The position numbers and the translations under genes were made by a program. This document shows, piece after piece, positions 47,316-59,105 of a DNA stretch of 64,000 bases. Source of the DNA: Sipunculus nudus (Eukaryota; Annelida; Sipuncula; Golfingiida; Sipunculidae); the NCBI GenBank assembly GCA_026874595.1, contig CM049317.1, positions 35,184,901 through 35,248,900 on the forward strand, in the 5' to 3' direction. The stretch's first letter is position 1, and each line of letters begins with the position of its first letter. The notes under the pieces were generated by a model. The model did not search any database. It had not been told where the DNA came from and was given only the letters and a program-made list of their open reading frames with translations.

Positions 47316-47321
47316 GAAAAT

Positions 47322-48223
47322 ACTGAAAATGATAATTAAACTTAATAATTCAAGGATTGAAAAAAAAAAATTCAAATAAATATAATCTCTCAAATAATTC
47401 AATAAATACTGACAACAATCTAAATTAAGATTTGTTATAACTTATTAAGTTGTAATTTCAGACATAATGTCATGGTTATAGGTATGCTCTTAAACTAGTT
47501 CTGGGATGAATTTAACTTTGATAAGTTAAGACAGGAATTCACTCTTTCTCTTTCCGCAAAGTTAATGATCGGGGTATAGGCCGGACCAAATCCCGATCGG
47601 GATCTGGTTGGGACCAATCGACGTTTGGTCCCGATCGGGATCTTGGCCTTGACACTTGCATTGTACATATACATGTCACACATGTACTTGAAAATAACGG
47701 TCCAGCATGGAAGCATTATACCTGATGTATAACCCATTGCAAAGATTCGCATTAGGCCTGTAGGCCTCGATGTATAATTTATCATATAAATATTTAACGT
47801 TATGATCTGAGTTTTGGTACATTAATTGCAATAATAAGGAAGTTTAATCAGTGTCAATAACAGGAAATTTCACATTATGTTGACGAAGTTACAAGTATAT
47901 TTAGATAACACAAAACACAGAGATCCAGACTTTCTTGATTTTATAGTGCAGGCCTATAATGTAAGCGTCGGTCATCTGCACCATTAAGCCTGCCAATCAG
48001 CTCCCTGCTTGGGGAGATTACTTAAGGCCAGACTCGCAATTAAAATCAGTTGGTCCCCAGGAAAGGCAACGCTCAGGTCTGTATTTATGCTTATCGTACA
48101 CCAGCAGCCATCGACCAGCCTGTCAGCCATAATGCATTACATGTAATAAACGTTTGAACATCTAATGTTGACTTTGAATCATCTATACTACATTTATATT
48201 TGCAATGTGTCACAAAGGCGCCA

Positions 48224-48254
<31 letters not shown>

Positions 48255-48303
48255 AACTTATCTATTTAACATGGGTTGTACAAATAATTGTCATTATAAC
48301 TAA
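47322..48303. other. No gene recognised
   Basis: AT-rich. Two copies of TCCCGATCGGGATC with flanking GGACCAA form an inverted motif at about 47584-47645. (AT)n lies at 48228-48254. Confidence 0.55.
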
Positions 48304-48486
48304 TCAAGGCACTCTCAATGGCTCGGATGATGCCGTTCGGTAGTCTGTAGAGGTGGAGGAGACCGGAGAACCCGGAGAAAACCACATGCCTTGGACGGGC
48401 TACTACAACCCACTCTCATAGCCTCACCGGGGATCGAAACCGGGTCGCCAGCGGAGAGAGCCGATAGTTTTACCCCTCGACTGTCC

Positions 48487-48487
<1 letters not shown>
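48304..48487 (-). repeat. tRNA-derived SINE
   Basis: On the minus strand, GTCGAGGGGTAAAACTATCGG (A-box region) is followed by CCCGGTTTCGATCCCCGG (B box with one extra T), then a body with TTTTCTCCGGGTTCTCCGG and an end CCTTGATT. This is the plan of a tRNA-headed SINE. The tail suggests A/T-rich priming. The family is not identified. Confidence 0.65.
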
Positions 48488-48517
<30 letters not shown>

Positions 48518-50437
48518 CGCGCGCACGCAAGTCATCCCCCCCCCCCCCCTGGAAGATAAACTGACGCCACTGTGAGGGCGCACGAGTCAAGCACAGAAGA
48601 ACTAGCAGTCTGGTTAAGGACGTAAGAGTGCAGCGGATCTTGTGGCGCTCGTTCCATTCCAGGAATCTCGTCAGATCTCATGTTTTACTATTTAGGGTAG
48701 ATACCTTTTTGTAAGTAAGGGTAAACGCATTAAAGATACGTCTATCTTATATGTTTGTCTCTGTCATTACTGTGAGCCCTGGGTGAGTGTGTGTGTGTGT
48801 GTGCACGAGCACATGGTTCAGACTTACAACGACGTCACAACTGCAGTTTGTCGATTCCTCGGGTTTCGGGATACTGGGGTCGACGATTTCATATTTAATA
48901 TTATTATTATTCATATAATCATAAATTATATAATTTGTCTTGGATTTACCTTATAATTAAGATGGTTCAGAAAGATGGTCTTATAAATATGTCGTACAGC
49001 CTACATAATAGGTTACTTTGTTTGATTAATTTTCCTGGAGGTTTTTCCTGTGTTTTATAAATATTAACTTGCAATTTAGTGTGAATGTCCCTCGCAAAAG
49101 AACGGGTTCGATTTCCGGCATGGCAATGAAAATGAGTCATGGGGCTTAGCATGTAAAATAATTAAAGTTTTAAAAAGATTCAAGAAGTTAGGATGCCGGA
49201 AGTGGGGGGGGGGGGGGGGGGCAGCGCTTTATCGGCCCTGACATTACGACCAGATTAATGTTTGTCAGAATGCCTTTAAAGCTAGGTCTGCATGAGGCAT
49301 GCATTATAAGGCCCCATGAGGATGAAAATATTTTCGTCACTTTCCCCATGACCTACACTGTCAGTAGACATAAACCAGACTAATCGTTAGCATTTTTAGT
49401 ATACTTTCTAACAACACCAGACACATAGTTTACTTCATTTTGGGTGGTTTGACTGTTTTGGACATGCAGTATTAATTCAAAGATGTCCACTTGTATTTAG
49501 CCAAGAAAGGCTACTTTTCGTTCTATGTTCTCCCTTGATGTTTCCTGTGAATATTAATATGTTAAATAAGCTGTCTTGGTGGGAACCAATTAAACGAGCC
49601 CGACATATCCGAAATGTTTATGTCTAGTCCATAGCAATTATATAAGGAGCAAGTTTAGTATAAAGGCCAATCAAACCCATTTCCAACTCTCTGTCCTTGA
49701 GTTAAGGGGCCCAAGACTGATTCTTATAAAAAATATATTTGTATCAGTAATTTTAGATAGAAATTTGAGATAATCATATTAATGTTTTTATATTTTTTAA
49801 CGTATTCTTACATTATATATAAATATATATTATATATATGTTGTTATATATTATATATATGTTGTTCATTACTTATATATATAACTGGAAAAATTTACGT
49901 GAATTTCACTCAAATGTATTTAGAAATGTGCCATGCAGAGACATTTTCCAGGGGCATAGTTAACATCTGTTGTCTTAAATTTATATCTATGTTATCCGTC
50001 TATACATTTGCATGTCCGTCCAGCAATCCCTCTAAATACTGACAATTTTGAGTCTGCAGATGTCAGACAACAACATATTTGAAATACATGTACCATAACC
50101 ACAAAATAATACCACTATTTCATATTAGGTCTTATTATTATCCGCCAATCAGACCGATCTGAGGAACAGATGTTACCACCACTTTTGTCTTAAATATGAA
50201 TAGGAGAGACTTGTATAAGAATTCCGTATTCTTCTGTTACAGATTAAAATGCACGGTTTTGATTGCTGACTTTATTTATTTTAGTTCAACATAAACATTA
50301 TACACACCTCTAAATGGATTGTTGCCTCTTCAGGTTCATATTAGCAGATCTAGTTCATATAGTCCGTTCATTTTCAAATATTAGAAACCTCGTATAAAGG
50401 AGGTCATCTTGTATAGTTAGATATGAGAACGCATTAT
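48488..50437. other. No gene recognised
   Basis: (GT)n at about 48495-48520, a C-run at about 48536-48550, a G-run at about 49205-49221, otherwise AT-rich sequence with short random frames. Confidence 0.55.
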
Positions 50438-50764
50438 TTAAAGTTACCCATTCACCTACTTTTTTTTTAAAAAGAATTTATTTCTGGCTTGTAAGAACAT
50501 GTAACATAAGGTGTTAGGTTGCATATGTGAGGAGAAAGGACACTTGTTGCAAAATGCCATTTGGAAAGCTCTGGCTAATCTGACTCGTCCTTGTGGAATG
50601 TGTTTTGATTATTTTGGCGGCCCCCACATATTCTTTAAACATTGATATGAACAAAACAAGCAGCCTGTGTGCGGTGACATCCATGTCTTTTGATCTATTT
50701 TTATAAAATCTCAAAGGGATTACCTCTAGTTCATAAAGGTCATATAACTAAATAAGCCCTCTAA
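50438..50764. mobile_element. MITE with TTAA target site, copy 2
   Basis: Internally deleted relative of 13902-14335 in the same orientation. The left flank is TTAA and the right flank CTAA (one change), with end AGTTACCCATTCACCTAC. Confidence 0.7.
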
Positions 50765-51765
50765 CATAATTGTATCCGCCAAAACAAAGTTTTGACCGGG
50801 TTCTGCCGCCGTCGTCGCGTTCGTTTCCGGAATAGAACTCTGAGACCACTAGACAGATTCTTCCGAAACTTTACATCATTATCGGGTCATTATCGGGTGC
50901 CAGATATTTTTCGTCGACCTCTGACCTTTCCTCTCTCCAGTGACTCCATGTGTGCGTCTGTTTGACACACTAACCCACATATCTTTGGACTCGTTTCATC
51001 AATCAGGCTAAACAGTTTACACAAATGTAGCCCTTGGATAGCTTTATAACATACACAAAAATTGTCACGCCACCTGCAACCAGTTTTGCACAGCGTCCAA
51101 CTGTTGATCCGCCTTGGGATAAAATCACTCATATTTCTGCAGTGGTTGGACTTATCCACCTGAAATTTTTGCATGTGTATACATCCTGGATAGCTTTCTT
51201 GATTTTATGACAGTTTGCGCCACCTACATTCACGTTCAGGCTGCAGACATCCAGGCTTATATCTCCGGACTGGTTTGACGTATCCTCCTGAAACTTTGCA
51301 TGTGTATAGATTTCACATAGCTCGTTATCATACTCGGACATTTTTTGTTTGTCTGCCATGGGATAAAATCACTCATATCTTGGCAGTTGTTTGACTCATC
51401 TGGCTGAAATTTGGCATGTATATACATCTTTGATAGCTTTCTGGATTTAGTGGCAGGTGGCGCAAACTGCATTTATGTTTACGCTGCAGACATCCATGCT
51501 GATATCTCAGGTCTCACATAGCTCTATATCCTACACAAAGCTGGTGGCGGCAACTTCAACCATTTTTGCACAGCATCCTTCTGTTCGTCTGCTGTGGGAT
51601 AAAGTCACTCATTTACAGGCAGTGGTTTGAATTATCTGCCTACAATTTTACATATGTATACAACTTGAATAGCTTTTCTTGATTTTATGACAGGTGGCGC
51701 CACCTACATTCACGTCCATGCTGCAGACATCCAGGCTTATATCTCTGGACTGGTTTGACGAGCAG
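50765..51765 (+). repeat. Diverged tandem repeat, about 240-bp unit
   Basis: Three to four units share GGGATAAAATCACTCAT, GGCTGAAATTTGGCATGT, ATAGCTTTCTTGATTTTATG, a GGTGGCGCCACCTACATT-like block (perfect palindrome at 51693-51704), and CTGCAGACATCCAGGCTTAT. It starts with a GTATCCGCCAAAACAAAGTT block related to the GACAAAGTCGGGATAC block of the nested element. Confidence 0.7.
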
Positions 51766-51807
51766 CTGGCTTTGCAGTCTAAAAATCATACCCCTTAGAC
51801 TTATTAG

Positions 51808-51893
51808 ACAGTCGTACGTGCGAGATTGCATGTCGTACGTACTAGAGAGTATGCCGTATGTACGAGATAATATGTTATGCATTCGAGATAAAT
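51808..51893 (-). repeat. TATTTATCTCG plus CGTACG palindrome cluster
   Basis: Reading leftward, A-run, AAATATTTATCTCG, then ATTATCTCGTACATACGG, AGTACGTACGACAT and GCACGTACGACT. The layout copies the sub-terminal part of the two TACGG elements, but no TACGG tip is found, so it may be a decayed element end. Confidence 0.5.
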
Positions 51894-52259
51894 ATTTATT
51901 TTTTTTTTCTTTTACCAGGTGGTATCAATACGCTTTCGTAGCAATACACTTGAATATTGTACTTTAAATGATTCAGATTTATACAGAACGTAGGAAACTG
52001 ATACAACGCCATTGGAATACATATTTTGCTTTATTTATGAAACATCTGAAAGTATAAATAAAAGGATTAATCATCTGAAAATGTATATAAAATACATAAA
52101 GTACTTATCTTGCAAAGTTTCTGTAATGTAATGATAAATGTTTACCATTCATTTTTTATTTAAATTAAAGGATTACAAACGTAATAATTGACAAATGATT
52201 CCACTGACCAAGTTCTGTTATCTGGTTACATTATAACAATTTTTTTTTTGGGGGGGGGG

Positions 52260-53110
52260 GGGTTACAAAACGTAGAACAAATTCTATAAATTATCATGCA
52301 CTTTTATCAAATATATAATCCGTGCTTTAATTAAAACCTCAGGGTTTTAGTATCCTCCATAAAAAACAAACAAACTTGACCATACAGGAATCCCCCCCCC
52401 CCCGGCCGCGAAATGATTATAAGGGACTGAGCTTATCTTTTACCATTAGATCAAATTTAGTTTCTTTTTTTAGAAACCGTAGAACAAATTCTATAAATTA
52501 ACTTATGCATGTTAATGGTTTAAACTAGGCCTTACTGAAAATAATTTCTGCCACACCGAGCATGAAAAAAAGTTTTAACAGAGTCCGCCTTCCCGAAATC
52601 ACAAGAAAGCATCTAGAATATGCTGCATGATAGACAAGTTTCACGTGTCGGTAACAGGATGATAACTGAAGGCGATTGATGAGATAATTACTTTGATATT
52701 TTCATCTGTTTTCTCCAAAATTACGTTTTTGTTGATTTTTCTAGATATACAAAACGAATGACATGAACTTTAATCAAATATATAACCAACGCTTTCATTG
52801 AAACTTCGAGGTATTAGTGTCCTCCATAAAAAAAACTTGACCAAAAAACAAACCCTCTGCTGCAAAACGATTCTAACGCGTTAAGCTTTGGTTATCTTTT
52901 ACCATTAGATAAAATTACATTTCTTTTTGTTACAATCCAAAGAAGAAATTCTATAAATTATCATATACATTCTAATTATTTTAAGTAGGATTAACTGAAA
53001 GATTTGCTTTGCCACGCAGAGCATGAAAAAAGAAGTGTAGGAGAAAAGTCCACTGTCCAGAACCACAGTCCAGCACAGGATAGCTTGTATAATTAGCTGC
53101 ATTATAGACC
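52260..53110 (-). repeat. Degenerate duplications of the 3' end and downstream region of the HECT-like gene
   Basis: Units near 52270-52680 and 52740-53150 share ATTCTATAAATTATCAT, TATCTTTTACCATTAGAT, GCATGAAAAAA and GTTTCACGTGTCGGTAA. The stretch 53045-53110 (GTCCACTGTCCAGAACCACAG, GGATAGCTTGTATAATTAGC) is a decayed copy of the last 30 codons of the gene at 53220-53310. Confidence 0.6.
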
Positions 53111-53207
53111 CGTTTCACGTGTCGGTAATAGGATGGTAGTGTCCTCCGTGAAAAAGAAGTTGACCAAACTGGAAAATGCCCTGCCGCGTTGAACACATTG
53201 CTTGAAT

Positions 53208-56200
53208 TTAAACAATATCCATTGTCCAGATGCCACTATCCAGAACCGATCGCATTTCGCTCCGAAAGACAGGATAACTCGGATACTCTGCAGCAATTTC
53301 TAAGACCATCCCACATGTGTGGCCGATAGGACGACGAGAGAAATCGGACATAGCTGAAAAAATGACCCTAATTTTCTCGTTGTTTTTCACCAAGATATTG
53401 AAACCAGTGCAGTACCGAAGTAGAAGCTTGAGAGTGCGTACGTCACTCTCTATGATAAACTGCTTTAGGTATTCGCGCGTCTGTTGTTCGGTTGCACTTA
53501 TCACAGATGGAAATTCCAGACGCTTAATTACCTTTCTAGGAGTTGGCACTGAGTTTTTGTACATGTTGTTCAGTTCCGTTCGGTCGATTGGTGATGTCTG
53601 GATAACGTATTTCCAGTTGTCTAACACGAACATCGTCTCTTGTAACATTTGTTTGTGAGAAATTTCACAGAGAAGACTTCGCATGGTATCCTTTTTTGGC
53701 ATCTTCTTGCAGTTAAACCTGGCCAAAACATCCAATAATTCTTCAGTCTCCACGCTGTCAAAATTTGTGAGGGATTCTCGTAGGAAATGTCCCTCTTCGT
53801 CTCCTACAAAATTGAGGAATGATTCGATAAGCTCCTCTTCCGTAGGCGGATATCCGAAAGTCGCCATCATGTAGGCCTTCGAAATCTGTGTGGGCAGGAA
53901 CTTGAATTGCTGCAATCCATATAAGAGAATTCTACCTGTAGCCTGCCACTGTTTTTCTTGAAAATCATGCCGCAGACAGGGCACCTTCTCCATGGTGCCT
54001 AAGGTACATGTCTCGTAAAATTCATCCCAAAATTCAGTCAAACAGTCGATCAAGACGCCAGTTCCTTCTCCCTTTTCCTTTTTGCCGTTTGGAAGCAGCA
54101 CTGACACATGAATAGTTTTTTGTAAAATATCTTCTCTGCTGAATGCCTCAATCATTCCTGGAAGGGTATTCCCTCTTGTTACTTCTATTACATCAACAGA
54201 ATGTGTGTTCGAGTTGTCTGTTAATTCCGCTGGAGGATAAGTTTCATCCGCTGTTATCGGTTCCGAAGCAACACCAGAGGAAACATGACAGATGTCAGCC
54301 TGTTCAGACCCACTTTGACTACCAGTACTCGGTATATTTCTGTTTTCATAGAGACTTAAGGGCGTTGACGTCATAGGTCGGGTACATTGATCTAAGTCAG
54401 GCAGGTCTTCATTTGTAATATGGCTGAGTTCGAGAACACTCTGGAGAAGATCTTGGTCGTCCTGGATAAGTGGTAGGGTTGGGTTTTCATCTGATGGCCC
54501 ACTTGTTGGTCCGAATGCTATTTCAGAATCATCCAAATCATCTTCCTTATTGTCCAAATCAAAAATTGGAAGAGTGTCTGAGTCAGTCTCATATTCTGTT
54601 TTCTTTTTGGTGCACAAGTAGAACCGTAAAATGCGCATATTTGTCTTTTCATACAGACTTCCTACTGTGACATTTTCCAGCCCGTCCAGTTTGAAATCCA
54701 ACAAAGAATAGTCATACTGATCGAGCGGGCCACGCGAAGATATGTTTTGTGGAAAGAACAACTCCTTCGCTTTTGTAAGAATGTCAGGTGGAGTACTGCT
54801 TTTGTTAATAGAGAAGTTTCGCGTTCCTCCACCGGATTTAGCACGCACTTGCTTGTAGGAGTTAGACTTGAAATCGTAATCCATCCACCCAACTTCTATT
54901 TTCCTAGTTAGCTTTGTTGAATTCTTTGAGTTTGCTGCTGTATTTACTCCACCTGTTGTATCCCTTTTTCTCTGGTTGAACTTTAACCGCAAGCGATCCA
55001 ATACAGAGAGAGACTTTGGCATGGCAGACTTTCCGTAGTTTCGCGCAAGATACCGATCACCCTCAAGTGGGAGGTACTTGCAGAGGGACTCATTATCCAT
55101 GAGTGGAAGTGTTGTCGCAGTTATCTGAAATAGTGAAAGTTTCGTTGATTTGATACCAACAAATTAATGTCCAAAGCAAAATTATTTTTCAGATCATATC
55201 ATAAGAGTCACTCACATTCACAACCGAACATTATTTTAATTCTAAATATAAAACAAAGGTATCAATGAGTGTGAAAACTTTTAAAAGACTGTTTTCAGCA
55301 AGTATTTACGACAACTAAAGCCATATTGTAATAATGGATCCAAATACAACACCGTTGCGTACATTCTAGATTGTTTCTACTGCTGCGCACAACGTGTAGA
55401 GAGGTGCAACACACTTGAGTATATATTACGGTGTATAAATACCTTTATTCGTTCTGTTTCAGTTTTGTTCAGATCGGATCGTTGTTATTAATACAATGGA
55501 GTGCTGTGTCATTTACATTTTAAATAAGTGCCTTACACCCAACAGTGCCATGAATGACCAGATTGTATCCCTGTTTTACAGATCATATTGATATTCTTTT
55601 CACCAAATGAGAAGGAAACACAACAGAGCCTAAAACGTCGGGAGCTACCACCCGTCTAGTTGTGTGCTGCACTTTTGAACTGGTGGGTTATTGGGGGGGG
55701 GGGGGGGGGGGGAGGACCTGATACGAGTATTAACAATTCAGGGATAATGTAACATTATATTTGTAAGCCTCCAATTGAATCGCTTGTATGCTTTGTTAAC
55801 TAAATTGATCCACTCATCTAGGTCACAATTGGCTTATGGGTCATGACGCTAAGCTGATTTTGCCACATTTCAATTGGATGCTGCACGTAACTGTAGATAT
55901 CTATTTTTTTCCAAGAAATTATATATTGAAGATATGAATATTTAACGAAACCTATCTGTATATACAATTTAAGAGTCCCTGCTTAGATTATTATTATTCA
56001 ATGGACTTGAGAATACCAATATATTATAAATAGTAGTAAGAGCATACGTATCGTGTTAATACCTTCTCACTTTGGTCGGAAAAGTTCAAACAAAATATTT
56101 GAATGACAAAATCTTGGTCGACACAGAAGGCAGCAACTAAAGATTATTTCATGTGCATCCCATTATTCGAGAAACATGTCTGCAACATTTTCGTGATGAT

Positions 56201-56790
56201 AGCTGTGGTTTTTCTGGAGACATTTGGTACAGAAGATAGACAGGGAATGATCGTTTAAAGGACGATTAAAACTGGGTAAAAATTGAAAAATTACAATTCG
56301 ATGAAGCAGATCTTACATTTCAGTTTATACACACGTTTGTATTATTACCAGCCATTTAACTGTACCTGCGCATTCTTGTGCTTTGTATGTATTTTAACGT
56401 ATTTGATTTATTTTAATGAATTGTTAAATGTTTTGCGTTTCAATTTGTAACTTACATATAATATAGTAATAGACAAATATTACCCAAAATTTATTGAGGC
56501 AACACAAAACAGTTGTTCAGCAGCCTTAAACAATATGTAGAGTCGGACTTAATTACACAGACAGTGACCCTGAGGGCATGGCTGGACGCTGTACCAACGT
56601 TAATTATATCTCTAATAATGTAAATCTTTCACCCATGGCTGGGTCGTGAACCTGGACACAAAATTAAAATACGCATGTAGTAAACTCAATTGCTTACTTT
56701 CTCCTTTTTCATCAGATCAATGGCGTCCTTCTCTACTCCTCCATTTTCCAGATATTCATAGAAATCGTCGTCACTTAGACTGTCAGTCAT
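53208..56790 (-). CDS. SAM-like plus HECT-like E3 ligase protein, giant-transposon cargo
   Basis: Two coding exons: 56790-56698 (MTDSLSDDDFYEYLENGG... 31 codons, donor GTAAGC) and 55124-53208 (acceptor TTTCAG, 638 codons plus stop), giving 669 residues. Residues about 1-60 look like a SAM-type domain (DDDFYEYLENGGVEKDAIDL, then ESLCKYLPLEGDRYL). Residues about 110-210 hold a conserved-looking module (IEVGWMDYDF, GGGTRNFSI, LFFPQNISSRG, ILRFYLCTKK). An acidic Ser-rich linker follows (about 215-350). Residues about 370-669 resemble a HECT domain (SVLLPNGKKEKGEGTGVLID, WQATGRILLYGLQQFKFLP). The C-lobe motif RRPIGHTCGMVLEI has Cys at residue 635 (codon 53313-53315), the expected ubiquitin thioester site. 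The canonical Gly-Gly of the N-lobe is altered. It may act as an E3 ligase. An upstream non-coding exon is likely (acceptor CAG before 56797). Confidence 0.8.
55125..56697 (-). other. Intron 1 of the HECT-like gene
   Basis: Bounded by GTAAGC and TTTCAG on the minus strand in phase 0. It holds a G-run at about 55695-55712 and a CATGACGCTAAGCTGATTTTG repeat fragment near 55844. No other coding motif is seen. Confidence 0.7.
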
Positions 56791-56797
56791 GTTGTAC

Positions 56798-57489
56798 CTG
56801 AAAGCACGTTTAGTAAAAAATCAATAATCAAAATGTTATTTTAATGTGCGTAAGCAATAATTTTTTTTCTTCCTATGTACATTTTATCTGTTTAAAATGG
56901 TTTATGTATTTGATCCTGGATAAAGGATTGCTTGGGCTTTTCTATTCGCATAGACAATGAGTCTCAAAATCATTTAGTTTGGGTGTTAAACAATTTTTTG
57001 GCGTGCACCGATACAGTTAACAAACACACACACACACCACCACCCCGCAGACACACACACACACCTTATAAAAGACCAGCACCCACGCCTACCCACCAGA
57101 TAACTATGCCCCCCCCCCCCGCAATAACGACCCCGGAGACAATATTCCCCCGATCAACAGCCCCCCCCCAGATAATTAGCGAACAGTGAAACCTCGAAAT
57201 TATAACCACCAAAGACCTTGATAGAAGGTCGCATTTTCGAATCGGTCGTCTAGTGAATTCTGATTTAAAAATACAAGTGATCCATGGGTCATGTCGCTCA
57301 GCCAACTGACATGTTTACAATATGTCCTTGCCCAAGCAACTAATAAAGATAATGTAGGTTATATCATTCATGCCAAGTAGCTAAAGTTCATTAAGACCCA
57401 TAACACAACAAATTTCGTGAAAATCCCTCTAACCATTCATAAGGAATCTTGCAATTTGTGTGTATTTTACATTAATTCTTGGCTGCTCG
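56798..57489. other. Upstream of the HECT-like gene; no coding motif
   Basis: CA-rich and C-rich low-complexity sequence at about 57020-57170, then a CCATGGGTCATG repeat fragment at 57280. No promoter motif can be named with confidence. Confidence 0.5.
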
Positions 57490-57715
57490 AACCCAAGTCT
57501 CGTTAGATTCTAGGTCTAATAGTTACGATTTGTGCCCTGTTAACAGACGACTGCATCTTTGAAGGTTTCAAAAATAGAGAAAAATGCGAAAGAAATACAG
57601 GTGGCAACACCAGTATGCAAGAACTGATGAAATGGACAGAAGGACAGGCAGACAGACAGACAGACGGACAGATGGACAAAGACTCACTTTCAGTCAGCCG
57701 AGCTAAAAATCAAAA
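57490..57715 (+). repeat. Single copy of the 6150-7203 repeat
   Basis: It has GATTCTAGGTCTAATAGTTACG, GCCCTGTTAACAGA, GCATCTTTGAAGG, AATACAGGTGGCAACACCAG (a broken palindrome), a GACA/GACG run, and CAGTCAGCCGAGCTAAAAA, in the same order. Confidence 0.75.
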
Positions 57716-57799
57716 GAAATTTGGGACGTAAAAATGTGATCGTTATTTCGAGGTGGTCGCTAAACTTAGATATGGTTTTTAGTCTCGAGAGGTTTGACT

Positions 57800-57802
<3 letters not shown>

Positions 57803-57874
<72 letters not shown>
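57803..57874. repeat. (AT)n microsatellite
   Basis: About 36 AT dinucleotides. Confidence 0.9.
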
Positions 57875-57875
<1 letters not shown>

Positions 57876-59065
57876 TGTTTAAGTGTATACGTTTAAAAAA
57901 ATAATTATGTATTATATTTTTAGGAATGATAGCGATAAAAGTACAAGAGTGTTTAAACTAAAGGAGACATTTTGTTTCACGTTATCATGATTATTTTTAT
58001 TGTGATGATGCTTTAAATTAAGAGACTTTGTTGCGAGTCTATATATGTCAGATAATGTAGATAAAGGCTGCCTTGAGTGCACTGGACTTCATAGTTTATG
58101 GATATATTGTATTATCTGAAAGGCTGGCCCACACCTATGCCATGTAATGAACATTTAATGTAATGTTATTTCCTTGTAGTCGGGTTGTTGAATCCAAATT
58201 TTAAGTGTACATAGAAAAAAATGGGAGGAAGCTGATCTTGGTGTAATTTGATGCGCATATATCTGTAGAATGAAATATCAAAAATTCGTTAAATCCGCTT
58301 TCGTGAAACTGTGTTTTACTGCAGTTTTAAATTTTCATATTTTAAAAATAAAAAATAATGTAGGAAGTCCCTTACTAAGTAATATTAGAAGCCCACTTGT
58401 CATATTAATGCATGTGGTACACACCATAAACATTAACAGATGTATTCTTGGTTAAATTAGTCCACAAGAGTGATCTTCAGGAATTTAAGTTTAAACTAAA
58501 ATTTACATTTTAATAAAATTGAAAATACATTCATATCCAAAGTTGATTTATTGTTTATTGTTAAAGCAGGTAAAACATCCCCGGTACATAATTTGGTCCC
58601 ATTAGAAGCAGTTATCAATTCAACTACTGTTTAAATCTTTGAAAGTAAATTTAATTGAATTTAAATTAAAGTTTTAAAAGGGGTATATTTTTTATTATTA
58701 AACATCAATTGAAGGGTATTTTGTTTAGTGACAAGTTTTACATTGATGTAAATACAGCATACTAGAAGCAGTTTGCGATGTCTTTGTTGTTACACTCCAC
58801 GTCAATGGTCTTCTGGAAATCATTTTTAAATTTTAATTAATTTTAAAAATATAATTTTGTTTATATTCAGGATTTCCAGAATGTTTGCATCAAAGCCAGT
58901 TAGACACCCTCTTTTAATAATTTTGGATGCTAGAAACATTAGAAACAATAATAAATTTAATTTTGAACTTTCTTAAAAATTTAAAACACACACACATATA
59001 CATGTATCGATATATATATACATGTATATATATTTATATATACATTGTAGGTATATATATATATG

Positions 59066-59105
<40 letters not shown>

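Noticed and set aside
49095-49140. B-box-like GGGTTCGATTTCC
   Set aside because: No A box at tRNA spacing and no cloverleaf, so neither a tRNA nor a SINE head is supported.
37520-51910. A possible third element bounded by the ATATTTATCTCG-CGTACG motifs at about 37530 and 51893
   Set aside because: Orientation fits, but no TACGG tips or matching target duplication can be found, so the pair is not supported.
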